Source: Powellomyces hirtus
Taxonomy: Eukaryota > Chytridiomycota > Chytridiomycetes > Spizellomycetales > Powellomycetaceae
Direction of reading: 5' to 3'
Assembly (NCBI GenBank): GCA_025526995.1
Contig: JAHLKG010000001.1
Span: forward strand, 620,001-684,000
DNA: 64,000 nucleotides
In this document: one piece after another, positions 37,613 through 49,744 of the stretch
Layout: each line of letters begins with the position of its first letter
Position numbering within the stretch: the stretch's first letter is position 1
Program-made: the position numbers and the translations under genes
Notes under the pieces: model-generated
Database searches by the model: none
What the model saw: the letters and a program-made list of their open reading frames with translations, nothing else
What the model was told of the DNA's origin: nothing

Positions 37613-37874
37613 TCTGCGTGGCCGCCGCGTTTCGCGATGTCCGCTCGCAAGCCACGGCCACGCGTAAGCGCGCAAGCCACAATGAAATTTGAAGGCTGCA
37701 GCTTGCAAGTCATTCAGCACAGGAGGATCAATACAAGAAGCCTTCTTCAGACAAACTGTCATTACAACACAGGAAGCAATTATATCAGTTTCAATTTGAA
37801 ATTATGTGTGTGATTTTCTATATGGCTGAGATGGATGTAACTGAGGCAACGTTAAGAGGAGCATCGCTGTGGAG

Positions 37875-39773
37875 CTACGCAGGTAGAGGCGTCACAGCAG
37901 CAGCAACGGGAGTAGCTCCTGATTGCACTGGCGGTAGAAAGATGCTGACGACAGAGCATATTATCAAGAATCCGCATGACGTCCACATACAGACCCAAAT
38001 GCCGTAGTACTGATACACCCAGCCGGAGAGCACGGTGCCGACGAGGCGCCCAATTGCATTCGCGCAATCTGTGATTTCAATAACGTGATTAGCATTGTGA
38101 CGGGAGGGACTGGCAGAAGTGAAAAGCAGGGATACATACAGTAAAATCCGACATTGATTGCCACTTTATCTTTCCCGGCATATGCCACAATCAGGAATGA
38201 ATGCACCGAGGAGTTAACGGCAAAAAAGAACGCAAAGACGAGAAGTCCCGCAATAAAGCCGACTAGCATCCCAATGGAACCCGTGCCAGATGCCGTGTTC
38301 CTCTCGAACGTCAGAAAGATGGCCAGGCCGACCATCACAGCCCCCAAAGCCACGGTCCAAGGCACCAGCATACGACCTCTAGAGTGAATGAAACACACGT
38401 TGGTTATCGTTGCAATGCTAGTATGAAGAAGCACAGCCAAGTCCAGCATATGAGGCTGAAGTTTGACAGACAAAGTCGCCAAGTTTACGCACCTGCGGAT
38501 GGGATACAATCCCAGAGGCTTCAAAATGAGCTGCGGTGTCGAACTCTGAACAGCGCCATAAAAGATAATCCAGACCGCAAGGAATGAGCCCGATGCAATA
38601 AATGACCAGCCAAACATGGCCCGCAGATAAATTGGCAGCACGACTTCGAACCATAGATCTCGTGATCCGAAAAGGAAGATCCGCGCGAGCGATAATATGT
38701 TCACGCTGTAACCTTTGTCAAATATCTGACGCAGGGTCAGCTTGCTCTTGCTAGTGGAGACGCCAAGATTGTTCTCGATGCGCAAGCAGGGGGGAATCAC
38801 CAAAATGCATAGGATAGCTAGGACGAGAAGGGATGGCCACAAGCCCGCGTAGTTGAGAAGAGCCGCTCCCATAAAAAACCCGAGCCCCTTGATCGAGTTT
38901 TTGAGTCCCGTCAACCAAGCCACCAAGCGAAACAGCGGTGAATGTGTTCCCACGTCGTCTTTGGCAACCAATTTGGTGACGGATTTTCCAGCGAGTTTGA
39001 CCAAGTCCTTCGCGGCGCCGGCAAACGATTGTGCAAAGATGACGTATCCGATCACAGCGCCCCTAGACCACTCGTCCGATCGAACAAGCGCAAAAAGCAA
39101 ACAGATGCCGACCAGTTGAAGTGACAATCCCATCAGCAAACACAGACGCAGTCCCCATTTCGATCCCATTATCCCGCCAAACAGATTGCTAAGAACAATA
39201 TCAGTTCCAAAAGGATTGAGTACATCAGATCAAGGAGCAGCCGGCAACCTACGTTACGACACCAAGTGCTTCATAGCTGGTGAACATGAGCGCAATGTCA
39301 AGTGGCTAACAAAGATATAGTGTCAGCGAAGCTTTGATTACATTTCGAGAACTATGGCAGGCATCTCACCTGATAGTTCCGTTGATACAAGCCAAAGAGC
39401 ACAATCATCCGCAGGGCAGAGTCGGTAAGAGTGAAGACAAGGTATCCGGAAGCACTGCAAATGGAACTTTCTGTCTAGGGCAAGGCCAAAAAGTATGTCG
39501 GCAAAGAACTAGGCAACTTACATGATGTAGAAATTCCTCATTGGTGCCGTCCGGGATGGAGCGGGTGGCTCAAATTCAACTATTTCTGCGGCCTGCATAG
39601 GCGAATGTATGTCTGAGCTCCTCTCTTCCCTGGCTGAATAAGAAATCTGTGAATCATGACGCCATACAAGTCGCCTCATTTGATCCGTACATACAGTGCA
39701 TTTGGTTCTCATTGTCAACTGTTGTTGATGCTGATAGGTCTTCTCTTGACAGTTGAGTTAGGGCCTGAGACAT
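37875..39773 (-). CDS. ArsJ-like MFS organoarsenical efflux transporter
   Basis: Major-facilitator protein resembling bacterial ArsJ, which exports 1-arseno-3-phosphoglycerate made by a GAPDH from arsenate. Seven or eight exons: 39773-39695, 39633-39522, 39454-39370, 39305-39253, 39188 to about 38508, about 38380-38140, and about 38068-37875. Family blocks: LVFTLTDSALRMIVLFGLY, PLDIALMFTSYEALGVVT joined to NLFGGIMGSKWGLRLCLLMG, FAGAAKDLVKLAGKSVTKL, FRLVAWLTGLKNSIKGLGFF, FLFGSRDLWFEVVLPIYL and the closing VGFYYCANAIGRLVGTVLSG spliced across an intron. About 12 membrane segments. The first roughly 55 residues (MSQALTQLSREDLSAST...) form a cytosolic extension not usual in bacterial ArsJ. Normal fungal introns and codon use show it is resident in this genome. 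No arsenical GAPDH partner lies in this window. Confidence 0.85.
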
Positions 39774-40010
39774 CTTGAGCTCAACGTCTCAGTATTCTGT
39801 GCAGGTCTTGTCTATGAATTTATTGTTTGAATGCAAAGAAAATCAGAGGAAAAGATGGGGGAGAGATCTTTTTTCCTGCCGCGAAAACAAAGCGGCCCAT
39901 AGTCATCAGTAACGCGCTTTGATTGGCTAGGGCAGCTGCTGCGCACCGGGAGCAAATGTTTCGCGTAAGCCATGTAGCTACAAGAGTGCTCATCCACGCG
40001 CACTGACCGA

Positions 40011-40285
40011 GGGTCTTTCTCCACTGTGTGCTTAACGGGAAGACACATCATCGGGAGGGATGCTGCTTTAGTGTAAAGGAATGCGCTGCACAGGCAATAG
40101 ACGGCTTCCATGTCAAGGCAGCGAGGTGCTTATCATCTTGTTGATGACTAGTATACGGTGTCTTTCTCCTCTGTCGGCCTAACGGGAAAAAATATCATCG
40201 GGAATGATGCTCTTTGGAACTCGAACTCTCTGATAAGGTGGATGTACTATCTAGACACGTCTTCCACATCAATGCAGCGAGGCAC
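40011..40285 (-). repeat. diverged direct duplication of about 120 bp with coding traces
   Basis: Copy A is 40011-40130 and copy B is 40157-40285. Shared blocks include CTTTCTCC, TAACGGGAA, ATCATCGGGA, GATGCT and GCAGCGAGG in the same order. On the minus strand both copies read a similar peptide: PRC(L/I)D(M/V)E(A/D)V, later AS(L/F)PM followed by PV(K/R) and EKD. Copy B has an in-frame stop, so it is not intact. This looks like a decayed tandem repeat of a former coding segment. Confidence 0.6.
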
Positions 40286-41251
40286 ACTTTGTCGTCAAGG
40301 AGCCGAGCGAACAGTTAACCAAATTGGAAATTCGATTCTGGCATTTGTTCCTTCGGCTGAAAGCTCGTTGCCGAACAGGAAAAGGCAAGAAGATGGGGCC
40401 GGACATTCTTGGCGTAAAGGTTCTGAGTCCCTTCCTCGTGAGTTTTGCCATTCACAGTGATATCGTACATCGGATGCCCCGATTTCCTCTGGTGCTCGGT
40501 CTACCCTCTGCAAAGCTGCCGCTAGCTGGAGTGACATTTAGCCTCAATTCGTTGCCAGTGGGCTATTCAGCTGCTTCTTCACATGCAGTAAGTATCGGAC
40601 TGGCTACTGGTTAGCCTTGTCATGCTGCTTCCGGTCGGCCGGTGGTGGTAGTGGCTGGCCACGGCCCTGCAAGCTACCCTCGACAATCTTGACCGTCATC
40701 CATGTTTTAGCACATCTGCAACATGGAGATATTGAGCCCGAATGAAACTGTATGCCCTGTGCATTTCGCCCGATGATTCAATACCTACGTGAATGCATGT
40801 GGATTGTTTGTGTTTCCAAATCCGGACAATCGTTGTCAGCCAGCTCGTTTGAGTTTTGCCGATTGGGTGAAGTGTACCATGGGCGATCGAGGATTCGAAA
40901 GCATGACAAGACAGACAGAAGGGCATGGCTGGCACTTGGAAGGAGGAGGCAGCGCCAGCCATGATGCGTGGTGCCGACCGACAAGCCTTCATTGCCCATT
41001 GCTCACTATGAAATCTCAGAAGTAGCGTTAATGTGATTTGTGTCATCCGCTCGCTGGTCATTGTCCGCTCGTGCTGTATGGTGGGTCGGACAACGGGAGA
41101 GAGGAGATTCTTCCATGAGTTTGCACAAAATGTGGGCGATATAGCGATTTGTATTCACTTTACTTCGGACAGGTAAGAAGAAATGAATCAGAAGGCAGAT
41201 CGGGAGGAACAGAACAAGCAAGCTATCTAGGGCATTTGGGGAAAGGAAAGC

Positions 41252-41315
41252 AGTTCAAAGCTGAGATATAGTTAGTGTTCGAGAGTTCAAAGCTGAGCCA
41301 TAGCTAGTCTTCGAG
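41252..41315. repeat. 32 bp tandem repeat, two copies
   Basis: Two adjacent units, 41252-41283 and 41284-41315, both starting AGTTCAAAGCTGAG and ending TTCGAG, with four or so mismatches in between. Recent local duplication; no function is suggested. Confidence 0.85.
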
Positions 41316-41674
41316 AGAAGAAAAAACAATAAGGAAAGAGCTTCGCGGGATCACCACCGGAGCCTGGGAAGAGGGGTATTAACTTGGGTAGCTTCTCCAG
41401 GCTGTCACGATGCTGCAGTCCGGGAGAGAGCAGCAACACCAACAAAACAATGCACGTGATGTAGTGTTAAGGTGGCGATGATGACAAGAGCGCGTCGTTG
41501 GTAGTTTGGGACTTATAACGGGGAATGTGCATTGAATCGAGGAATGTTGGTGAAAGGTCCACGGCACGGATATCAGCCACGTTTGAAGCTTGACACTGTT
41601 GAACCGTGAGTGGCTCTGCATGCATCACGACAGGGTCTCTCGGAGAAGGTGAGCCTGTGGAATCAGTGAGGAAG

Positions 41675-43126
41675 TCAAACCACCTCATCGGGTCTGGCAA
41701 CGCAGCGGGCGGAGGGCTTTGATTTGCAATCCCAATAGAGCCCGTCCCAGACGAGCGGAGCTTCACCAGCGGAATTGTGGGAGGCATCGTCAGAGGACGC
41801 GGAGGAGACCGAGGGATTTGCAAGGATGTTATAGCTTGTGGCGTCGGCATTGGGGAGCGCGTGGTGATGTTCATATAGAAGCGCTTGTACATCAGCACTG
41901 GTCAGGTCAGCAGCCGGTGGCAGTGTTGATGTCCGAATTGTCAGCCGCGGCGAGGGCGAGGTCTGCGCGCCCACAGAGCGTTGCGACGCGTAGCAGGAGG
42001 TTTTGCTGGTGTCACTGGTACTATTCTCGCTCGCCGGGTTAGTCTGGTCGCCGCTCTCGATCGTACTAGCCGAAGCACAATTATGTGCACTGCGAGATGC
42101 TGTGCTGCATACCCCGGCCTTTTGCGCTTTTGCGTTTGTCTCTTTCGGTTTCGGGTCCGGAGATCTTAATTTATGCTTCTTTGCCCCTGCAGCGGCCGAG
42201 GAGGTTCCGGCGGAGTTCCGTTTTTTCAAAGGCGTGTACCTGTACCCTGGGTACCGTAACGCGTGCTCCTTGCGGCCCTCTTCAGCTTTTTTTCGATAGT
42301 ATTCCTTGACTGGCTGGGTTTCTTTGCGCCACATTTCTCCAATGATTACCGAGATGTCTTTGTTGTTGGCTCCCGCATGGTATGCTAGAACCTCATGCTG
42401 TTTATCCATCCGATCTGCAAAAAAAAAATAAGGCAAAAAAAAATAAGGCAAGTCAATAAACAATGAGGAGTGAAGTTAGTTTTTGCCTACTGCGACAATG
42501 TGTTTTTGGTACTCTTCGATGAAGGCTTCATTCTTACATGTCATGAAAGAGTTTGATGGCCTGGGGATTCGTTTGGGGACGGTTGGCCGTGGTTGCGGTT
42601 GTGCAGGCATCGCTGTGGGGACAACCGAGGGAAGTGGATGCTGATAAGGCGACGGAAAAACGAATGGCTGCTGATAAGCGCTGGGATTGGAAGCAACAGC
42701 CCCGGTTGACGATGTCGGGACTAACACGGGTGTGTAGCCCTCCGGAATCATGCAGTACTGCTGCCCGATGCCATTGTCAAAGATGTGTCGTTGTGCCATA
42801 GCGTGGGGTGGTATGACTTGTGGATGCGCCATATGCGAAGCATGAGGAGCATACATCGACGACCTTGGCATGTAGGGCAGTCCTGGTGGTAACTGCTGAT
42901 GCTGCGGCGGCAATTGGGATGGTGGTTGTGATTGGGTACCCGTGCGTTCCTGCTGTTGCATTTGCAGCTGCGCGGCCGTCACTAGCATCGGATCGAAGAT
43001 GGGTGCATAAGGTCGGCTGTGGGTCGGGAGTTGTTCATAGGACATGGCAGTCTGTGGCGCCCCAGATACCTGCGTGCTTGGGCACACAACAGGGTAGGTA
43101 TTGGCCAGTATCGTTACGAACGGCAT
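41675..43126 (-). CDS. HMG-box transcription factor of fungal mating-type (MATA_HMG) style
   Basis: Two exons (43126-42538 and 42414-41675) give 442 residues. The intron donor GTAAGA lies inside the HMG box and restores it exactly: RIPRPSNSFMTY joined to RMDKQHEVLAYHAGANNKD, then ISVIIGEMWRKETQPVKEYY, RKKAEEGRKEHALRYPGYRY and TPLKKR. This is the MATA_HMG/SOX-TCF type box found in fungal mating-type and Ste11-like regulators, with the usual RPxNxF start and IIGEMWR helix. The N-terminal 180 residues are Gln/Pro/Tyr-rich, a likely activation domain. The C-terminal region is Ser/Thr-rich. Reading without the intron would destroy helix 1. The start at 43126 may instead be 43045 (MSYEQLP). It is flanked on both sides by gene-poor DNA. 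Confidence 0.85.
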
Positions 43127-45034
43127 ATTCCGAAGCAGGTGCGTGTAGGAAGAAAAAAAGGTCACGCAGACGGAGAGCGAGGCGATAATGTCTCAGGTGG
43201 CTCCAAAAAAAGTCCGAAAAAGCTCGGGGCCTCGCACAAAAGCAATGTCAGGGAAAATGTGTTTGTGGGGATACGAGGTTTTCTCCTTTCTGCCATGCAC
43301 AGAAATATGGCTGCAGGTGTGTCGTTACCATGAGCACATACGGCGTAAGGACATGGAATAAACAGGTTGCCACCAATTGGGTCGTTGGGGAAAAGTGGTG
43401 TTCGGGACGGGTTTGTCAGATGGTCGTTGATCTGAGTGAGTGACGTTCCAAAAGTGTACCAGGTAGATCAAGTCAATACGTTCCAGGTCCGGGGGTGGCA
43501 GGGAGAGGGAAGTGTGAAAATGGATTTGAGAGGGGCGGGCAGGTGAAACCAGGCTCGGAAGTCAGTGGAGTTCAGCGGGTTCCGACGACCGGGTCAGAGA
43601 GACAGTTGGAGACACGCTTGCCATAGCCATCCGAAACCCGAACGCGTTTGACGCCGCCGGAATAAACACATTCCAGGTATTCGGATCGCTTGGGTGAAAT
43701 GACGGTACCGGTAGTCTATTCATGACCCACGGTGCTCCAGTGTGAAAGAGTTCTGAAAGAAGACGCGGAATCTGCTCAGTTGAATACAATGCTTCCATTA
43801 GCCCTGGATGGAAGCAAAGACATATTCATCACTTTGGATAGGTGGAGGACACTTGCGAGCGCATGACACAGAAATCGAAGCCGGGGTGCCCGTGGCATTG
43901 AGGAGCAGAGAGTGTCTGTCCGCGCGATAAATCTACACCACCAATGGACATTGTGTGGTGATGACCGCCTGCGCGGACAAACGCTTAAGCGCGAATGAAT
44001 GCGCGGCGACAATAAACAGTGATTCATCGGAGACAATGATAGTGATCCTCCTGACATTCAGCTGCGCCCATAAACAGTAGAACGGTACAGCACAATCATG
44101 GGCAGATCACCTGGACCTGGCTTTAAAACGCTCACATTGAACACAAGACACGAGGTGAGAACTCAGCCATGCCAAGTGCGGGTTCTCAGGCAATGCCAGT
44201 CACGATGGCGTGATGACAACAACTGGACAGCACTTTATGCACAACATCTCAACCTCGCTCCCAACGCTGATAAACAATGATCCAATCCCAGACGGCTTAC
44301 GTAACGAGGACGTTGAACCCCGACGCGCGATTTGCATCATTTCGGAAGCCGATCATGATGTGCATCCCGCTCAGATAGATAATAAGTGGCTGAGCTTACA
44401 TGTTCCCGTTGCTGTTATGCCTTTCTTCGCAGTATTGTGGTAACGGCCGGAAGCTGCTGGAACATATGTCCGCCTGAATTGTAAAAAAGGTGCCAAGCCC
44501 ATGTAGCCTATAAACAACACAGAGAGTGTACCGGCTCATCCAGAGCTCTGTCCAGGGTTGGTTGAATCAAATTCTGGAGCTTGTACATTCTAAGCACCTG
44601 GTGCCTCGTCTCGCTGCGCATATGGTTCCTCTTCGGCAGCCACTGCTGTTGCAATGTCAAAGCAGCAACCAGGACAGGAGCAGCGTGTTGTGCAGAATTT
44701 GCTTAAACGTCAACTAGGCATGCATATAGTCATGACGATTCCCTTGACACGAGGTTTGACAGTTTCAACCGACATCCATTGGCGTGGGATCTTAAAAAAC
44801 ATGTTGTTCAGCTTGTATACATGCGACAGGCCCGCGCATTGAACAGCCTATACAGCAAATATTGCGTGGATAGCCTCGAACTCTTTGCGGGATCTGACGA
44901 CGACACAGCGGCGTGGGGTGCCGGTGACAATGGAGCCGCTGTCAGGGACGGCAGAAGAGCGGACGCGTACGCGTCCTATTAGGGGCATGCGATCGGTGCT
45001 GTTGTTGTGGGTTCGATGCGTCGCAGATGATGCT
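43127..45034. other. gene-poor region between the HMG-box and dynactin genes
   Basis: About 1.9 kb. A 78-codon ATG frame on the minus strand (43562-43798, beginning MEALYSTEQIPRLLSEL) could be an upstream exon of the HMG-box gene or a small gene, but has no recognised domain. Other frames are short. No repeat copy of the 40 kb duplication was found here. Confidence 0.4.
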
Positions 45035-48000
45035 CTATCCACCTATAATATCGTCAGCAAAGAACAGGGGGCATTTGACGCGAAAAGTATCATTCTGTAC
45101 CTGTGATCTTGAGGTGGCAAACGTTCCACAGACTGGATGCAGTTTCGCAACGGCCTCCTTGAGCTTTACGTGCCGGGCGCAGAGGTCCCGTGTATGGTCC
45201 TCCGCCTCTTGTTTTTGCACTCTGGGATCGTTCTTCCAGGACGACCACTTGCGATCAGCAGCCGGCAATGTGCGTGTGACGTCGACAACGCGCGGTGCGA
45301 CAGCGACAAGGGATATCTGGCGGGCAAGGTCCCGTGTGGCGAGTTTGAGACGTGTCAAATCGGCCGGTGGTGCCTCTCCTGTGGTGGTAGTGTCGGGATT
45401 GACGGGTTCGTCAGGCGGGCTAGGCTGCTGCCGCCCACGTTTCATAAGTGGGTCGGTCGGGCTGAACAGTGACGCGGCTGCGACAAACGCCTTTGCAGCT
45501 TTGAGTCTGGAATTCTCGGCGCGTAAGAATCGGAGCGCAGCCTTCAGAGACTCGAACTTTTTGAACGAGAAAACAAACAGCCGCAATTAGTGAGGGTATT
45601 CCTCGGCAGACCAAGATCAAAGACCAATCATCTTTGACACTTACTTGAGCCAGCAATTCGTGTCCAGGAACTCTGTCGTCGGCTCGCAGATTCATTTCCG
45701 ATCCGGCGCGGCTGCTAGCCAGGTCGCGATCAGAAACAAACAATTCGCGCGCGGGAAGAGATCTCGGAGATGCGCCAGCGGGGGACAGACCGTGAGCGTG
45801 CTGGCGATTCTCTGCACGCTTCGCGATCTTTCTGAGCTTCTCGTTCTCGTCCTCAAGGTGTTGCAGGTCGGCATGGAGGCTTTCCACTGCATCTTCATAG
45901 ACTTTGGCTTTGTCGGTAATTTTGGCCAGCGCATCTTCGGCGGCGCGCAGTTTGTCGCTGTGGAGGCGATGAGTTTCGGTGCGCTTTTGAAGAAGCTCAA
46001 TAGTGACCGCTGACTCCTGCAGCGACTGGTCTTTGATTTTCGCTGCTGTCATGAGAGCAACAATCTCCTCGTTGCGCGCATCAAGCTGCGCCTGCATATC
46101 CGCGTTGACAGTGTAGTCACCCCGCATGCGCTCGGCACGCAACAGCCACGGGGACCGCGCTGTCGATATCTTTTCCCACGCATCGTCATCTTCGCCACTG
46201 TCTGCTGCTAGTGCGGCGGCGTCCATCATGTTCATGAACGCCGCGCACTGTTCACATAGCTGAGTAGCCTCAGTAGAAAGCACCGCCGCGTAATTGTCAT
46301 CCGCGCTACCGAAGACCTGCTCAGACGCATCGCGCACGATCCGTTGGAGGGTTTGAGTTGTGATCGCTGTGCGTGAATCCCGGCAGTTTGCCACGTATGT
46401 TTTGGTTTGAGCGATGATTGTCTGGTGGCACGCGACCAGCTTACGACTCTTCATAGCGATAGCGTCCAGCTGTGCAGCAGCCAATCTCGTCAGAGAAAGC
46501 CCCTGAGCACCCATTTCTTGGACTTTTCGCAAGATGCGTTTGACGGTACTAAAGAAGAGGTCGTTGATAGTGCGCAAACGTTTCCATGCGGGATCGATGT
46601 CCAACAAAGCGCCTTCGAGAGATGCGGGGAAAATGGGGTCATCCAATTCCTGTGCCTCGAGTAACAAGGCATAGCGATTCAAGTCAACGTTGATCCGCTC
46701 CGCGTGAATGGAGACACCATCCGCTGCAGCAATGGTCCTACATTTTCGAGCGCTGGCTCCAGTGCTGTCTGCATTCAAGTGGGTCTCTGCAATTCGTTGC
46801 AAGCGCGACAGGATCTGTTCCAAGTCGCTAACCGCAACTGCACCAAGGGCTTGCTGATTTTGCTTTACCAGCGATATCAGGCCGTCCAGCTTCGTCTCAA
46901 AGCCCACTAGCTGAGAATGCAATTTCCCGAAGCTTTTGTACTCGTCCACTGAGCATTCTTCAATGCGTGCTCCAAACTCTCGCGCGACTCCAGCAATTTG
47001 ATGTAGTATCTCGAAGACGTGACAGCAAACGGCGAGGGATTCCAGGTTGCCCGCTTCTGTCAAATCAGATTTCTCTGCTTGTAAGCGCCGAGCGAGGAGG
47101 CCTGCCTTGAAGTCCAATCGTCGGAACAATAACAAGCACAAGGTCCCATCAAATTCATAAGTGAAGAACGAGGCGGGGAGATATGGTTTGATCATCTCGA
47201 GCTCCTGCCGTGCTTGCTCAACGTCCAATTTGCGGAGCTCTAACTCAATGAATCGCGCCTGAGCCTTGGATTCCGTGGATTGTAAACGTAAGTTCAAACT
47301 AATCATCTCTTGGCTTTGACTGTCTAGCGTCTTTCGATGTGTCTCTTCGCCCTCGTGCGAGCGAGGCACACCACCCCTTTCGTCACCTCCGCGAATGTGT
47401 TGTAAGTCTGATTGCAACGTGCGCACGAGTTCGCGGAATTGTCGCACCGTCCGATCGTAGTCACCGAGTGTTTCTTCTTGCGTCTGCAGTTTGCGATTTT
47501 GAACAGCGATAATTCCCTCCTTCACCTCGATTTCTGCTTGCAGAAGGTTCTCCGTCTCGATGTGATCTTCTTCCAACTGATCGTTCAGCTCTTTCAGTGC
47601 TTCCAAATCCTGAATCGTTGCTTTCGCTTCTTCTAGCTTTTCGTTCAACGCCATATTTCGTTCCGTCAAAGAGTCCACCATGTCCTCAATGCCGATCGAA
47701 TCATCCATCAGAATTTTCAGTTCCTCGATCGTCGTTTCAGCAGCGTTTAATTCCTCCATGGCTTCCTCATATTGCGATTTGTACTCCAATAGTTTGGCCA
47801 TCTCTTTATCCATGGCTGCGACTTTCTCTCTGAACTCTTCTTCTTGCTCTACAGAAGCGTCGCGCAGTTTGACAAGAGCTTCTTTTAAACGCTCATTTTG
47901 ACGCTCCAATTGCGTGCTGACAACACTGGATCGCGGCTCGCTCGAGACCTCTGTGATGTCCCTGGCCTGCTGTGATACCGGCTCCTCGGCCTCCTGCTTC

Positions 48001-49744
48001 AGAACTTCCAGGTCCAAAGACAACTCTTCAATTTTCTCCTCTAAGGCGGACACCTCCGCCTGCAAAGTATCAGCTTTCTCCTCCGCCATCTCTTTGTCGA
48101 GAAGCATCATTTCCATGCCCTCTTGTGTTTCTGCCAGCTGGACGTCCAACTGCGCTTTTGCATCTTGCTCATCCCGAAGTTGGCGGCGAATTTCCTTGTT
48201 CTCCGCCTGAACTTCCTGTAACTTTTCTGCAAGCCTCTGTCGACCACTTGCGGCGGTTTCCACCTCATTCCGGAGGCTTTCCAACTGCATGAGCTTTTCT
48301 CGATCTTCAGCCCGCTTTTGTTCTAGATGAGTGATTTTGATTCGCAGCTCCTCCAGATCTCGGAGTGGAACAAGCTATTGAGGTGCAAACCTAGTTAGCA
48401 AGAGCTCAAAATTGAACAGCCATCGATGAATGAGCGGTTACCTGGCTGAACTTTGCTGGACTGGCCGGAGCTTGAGAAAAAGAGCCACGGCCTTCAGGCT
48501 TTACAATAGGTATTTCTGGCTTCTCTGCGGGGAGTTCGGGCTCTGCAGCGGGGACTTCAATGTGATGGTCGACTGATTTGGCAGATTCATCAGGGCTGGC
48601 GATGGACGGTTCCACACGGCTAGCACCCTTGAGGGTAGCTTCTGAGATCTCTGGTCTGACTCTCGTAGGTTCAACCCTTCTGTCACCACCATGCTCATCT
48701 ATTTGCACAGATATGACTTCGTGTATACGTGCAGGTTCCGCGACTGGTGTAGACTCCGCCGGAGATGCAGGTTCAGATACAATCGCTCGTTCCGCTGTAA
48801 GTGTAGGTTCAGAAATAGATTTTGACTCCGGTGATGATACAGCTTCTGGCATAGGCGCTGGTTCTGGTATAGGTACAGGTTCTGGTATGGATGGTTCTGG
48901 CGGTCCCTTTCCTCTCCCGGCAATCTGCAAATCTGCAGAGGAAGCGCTTGGGGAAACGCGGGTCGCGTTGTTTTTCGATCCGGTCCGCGAGGCAACGCCA
49001 AAAGTGGTTGTGGGAAGCTGGCCGGGGGCAATGGTGGCACGCCGTGATTTCGGCGAAGGAGGTCCAGACGCCATGTTTGTTGGCGATTGTACTCGCGATA
49101 CGCCGGCACCACCCAGGGAAGAGCGACTATAGCTGGATCGGGCAGGCACCGACGAAGCAGACGCATGTCTCGTCACACTTAACGGAGCCGGTGCCAGCCT
49201 CGTCAGATTGGTCCTAGGAGTCGGGAGTGTCCGAGATGTTGGGGTGATGGACCGTGCCGAACCGGGCGGACTTGAGGTTGGACGGGCCCGATTAGAGAGA
49301 GTGGATGGCACAGAAGAGCTTTCCGCAACCTGACGTCGTGAAGAACGCAACTTGGGTGATCAGCCAAGTTGCCCAAACCTAACCTGCTCACGGGCTTCTG
49401 TGCAGTTTACCTCTCCACCAGCGGGCTTTCCATTACGCAGCTGACTCGGACGGACAAATACCCCGAACGAAGGCTTGCACTCGAAGTACCGGGTGCCTTG
49501 CACCGAACCTACGCGTTGTTTGGAGGTGAGTCCTTTTATCCAAGAGCAAAGGATAACATTCGCATATACCGTCATTTTTCCCATTGGGTTCAGTGAGCTC
49601 GATGCCAACCCACAGGCCTGCCGCAAACGAAGTCGTTCCCGCAAAGCGGACAACCCCAGCTCCTCCATTTACTTCGACTTGTGCGCCTACGGCGGGCAGA
49701 AACGTGCCGTCACCGGTCGGGGACGGCAAGTTTTCGCTAGCCAT
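45035..49744 (-). CDS. NIP100: dynactin subunit p150Glued
   Basis: Largest dynactin subunit, which links dynein to microtubules and cargo. The N-terminal CAP-Gly domain reads [20 protein letters not shown], then [11 protein letters not shown] completed across an intron to [20 protein letters not shown]; the GKNDG tubulin-tail binding motif is intact. A Ser/Pro-rich basic linker of about 300 residues (49350-48406) follows, with repeated PEP-type units. The long coiled coil CC1 then runs from about 48290. The conserved dynactin segment [20 protein letters not shown] and [20 protein letters not shown] lies near 47640-47540, and a central globular and second coiled region continues to 45660. The last exon ends at 45035. 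About 1,400-1,450 residues, five or six exons, one of them nearly 2.7 kb. The start at 49744 (MASENLPSP) is the first ATG near the CAP-Gly domain; another ATG at 49801 is possible. Confidence 0.92.

Larger units (their letters stand above)
39774..41674. other. gene-poor region with decayed duplications
   Basis: About 1.9 kb without a convincing gene. It contains a diverged direct duplication (40011-40130 and 40157-40285) and a 32 bp tandem repeat (41252-41315). An inverted CCAAT box (ATTGG) lies near 39924, upstream of the ArsJ-like gene. Frames such as 40324-40614 have no recognisable domain. Confidence 0.45.

Noticed and set aside
40324..40614. 97-codon plus-strand frame in the gene-poor region
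   Set aside because: It has no domain, its composition is unlike neighbouring genes, and it lies beside decayed repeats.
42476..42537. Reading the HMG-box exon through to the stop at 42476
   Set aside because: It would cut the HMG box. The GTAAGA donor at 42537 restores a canonical box in frame with the next exon.
43562..43798. 78-codon minus-strand frame upstream of the HMG-box gene
   Set aside because: It starts with a genuine ATG but has no recognised domain, no clear donor to join it to the HMG gene and no other support.
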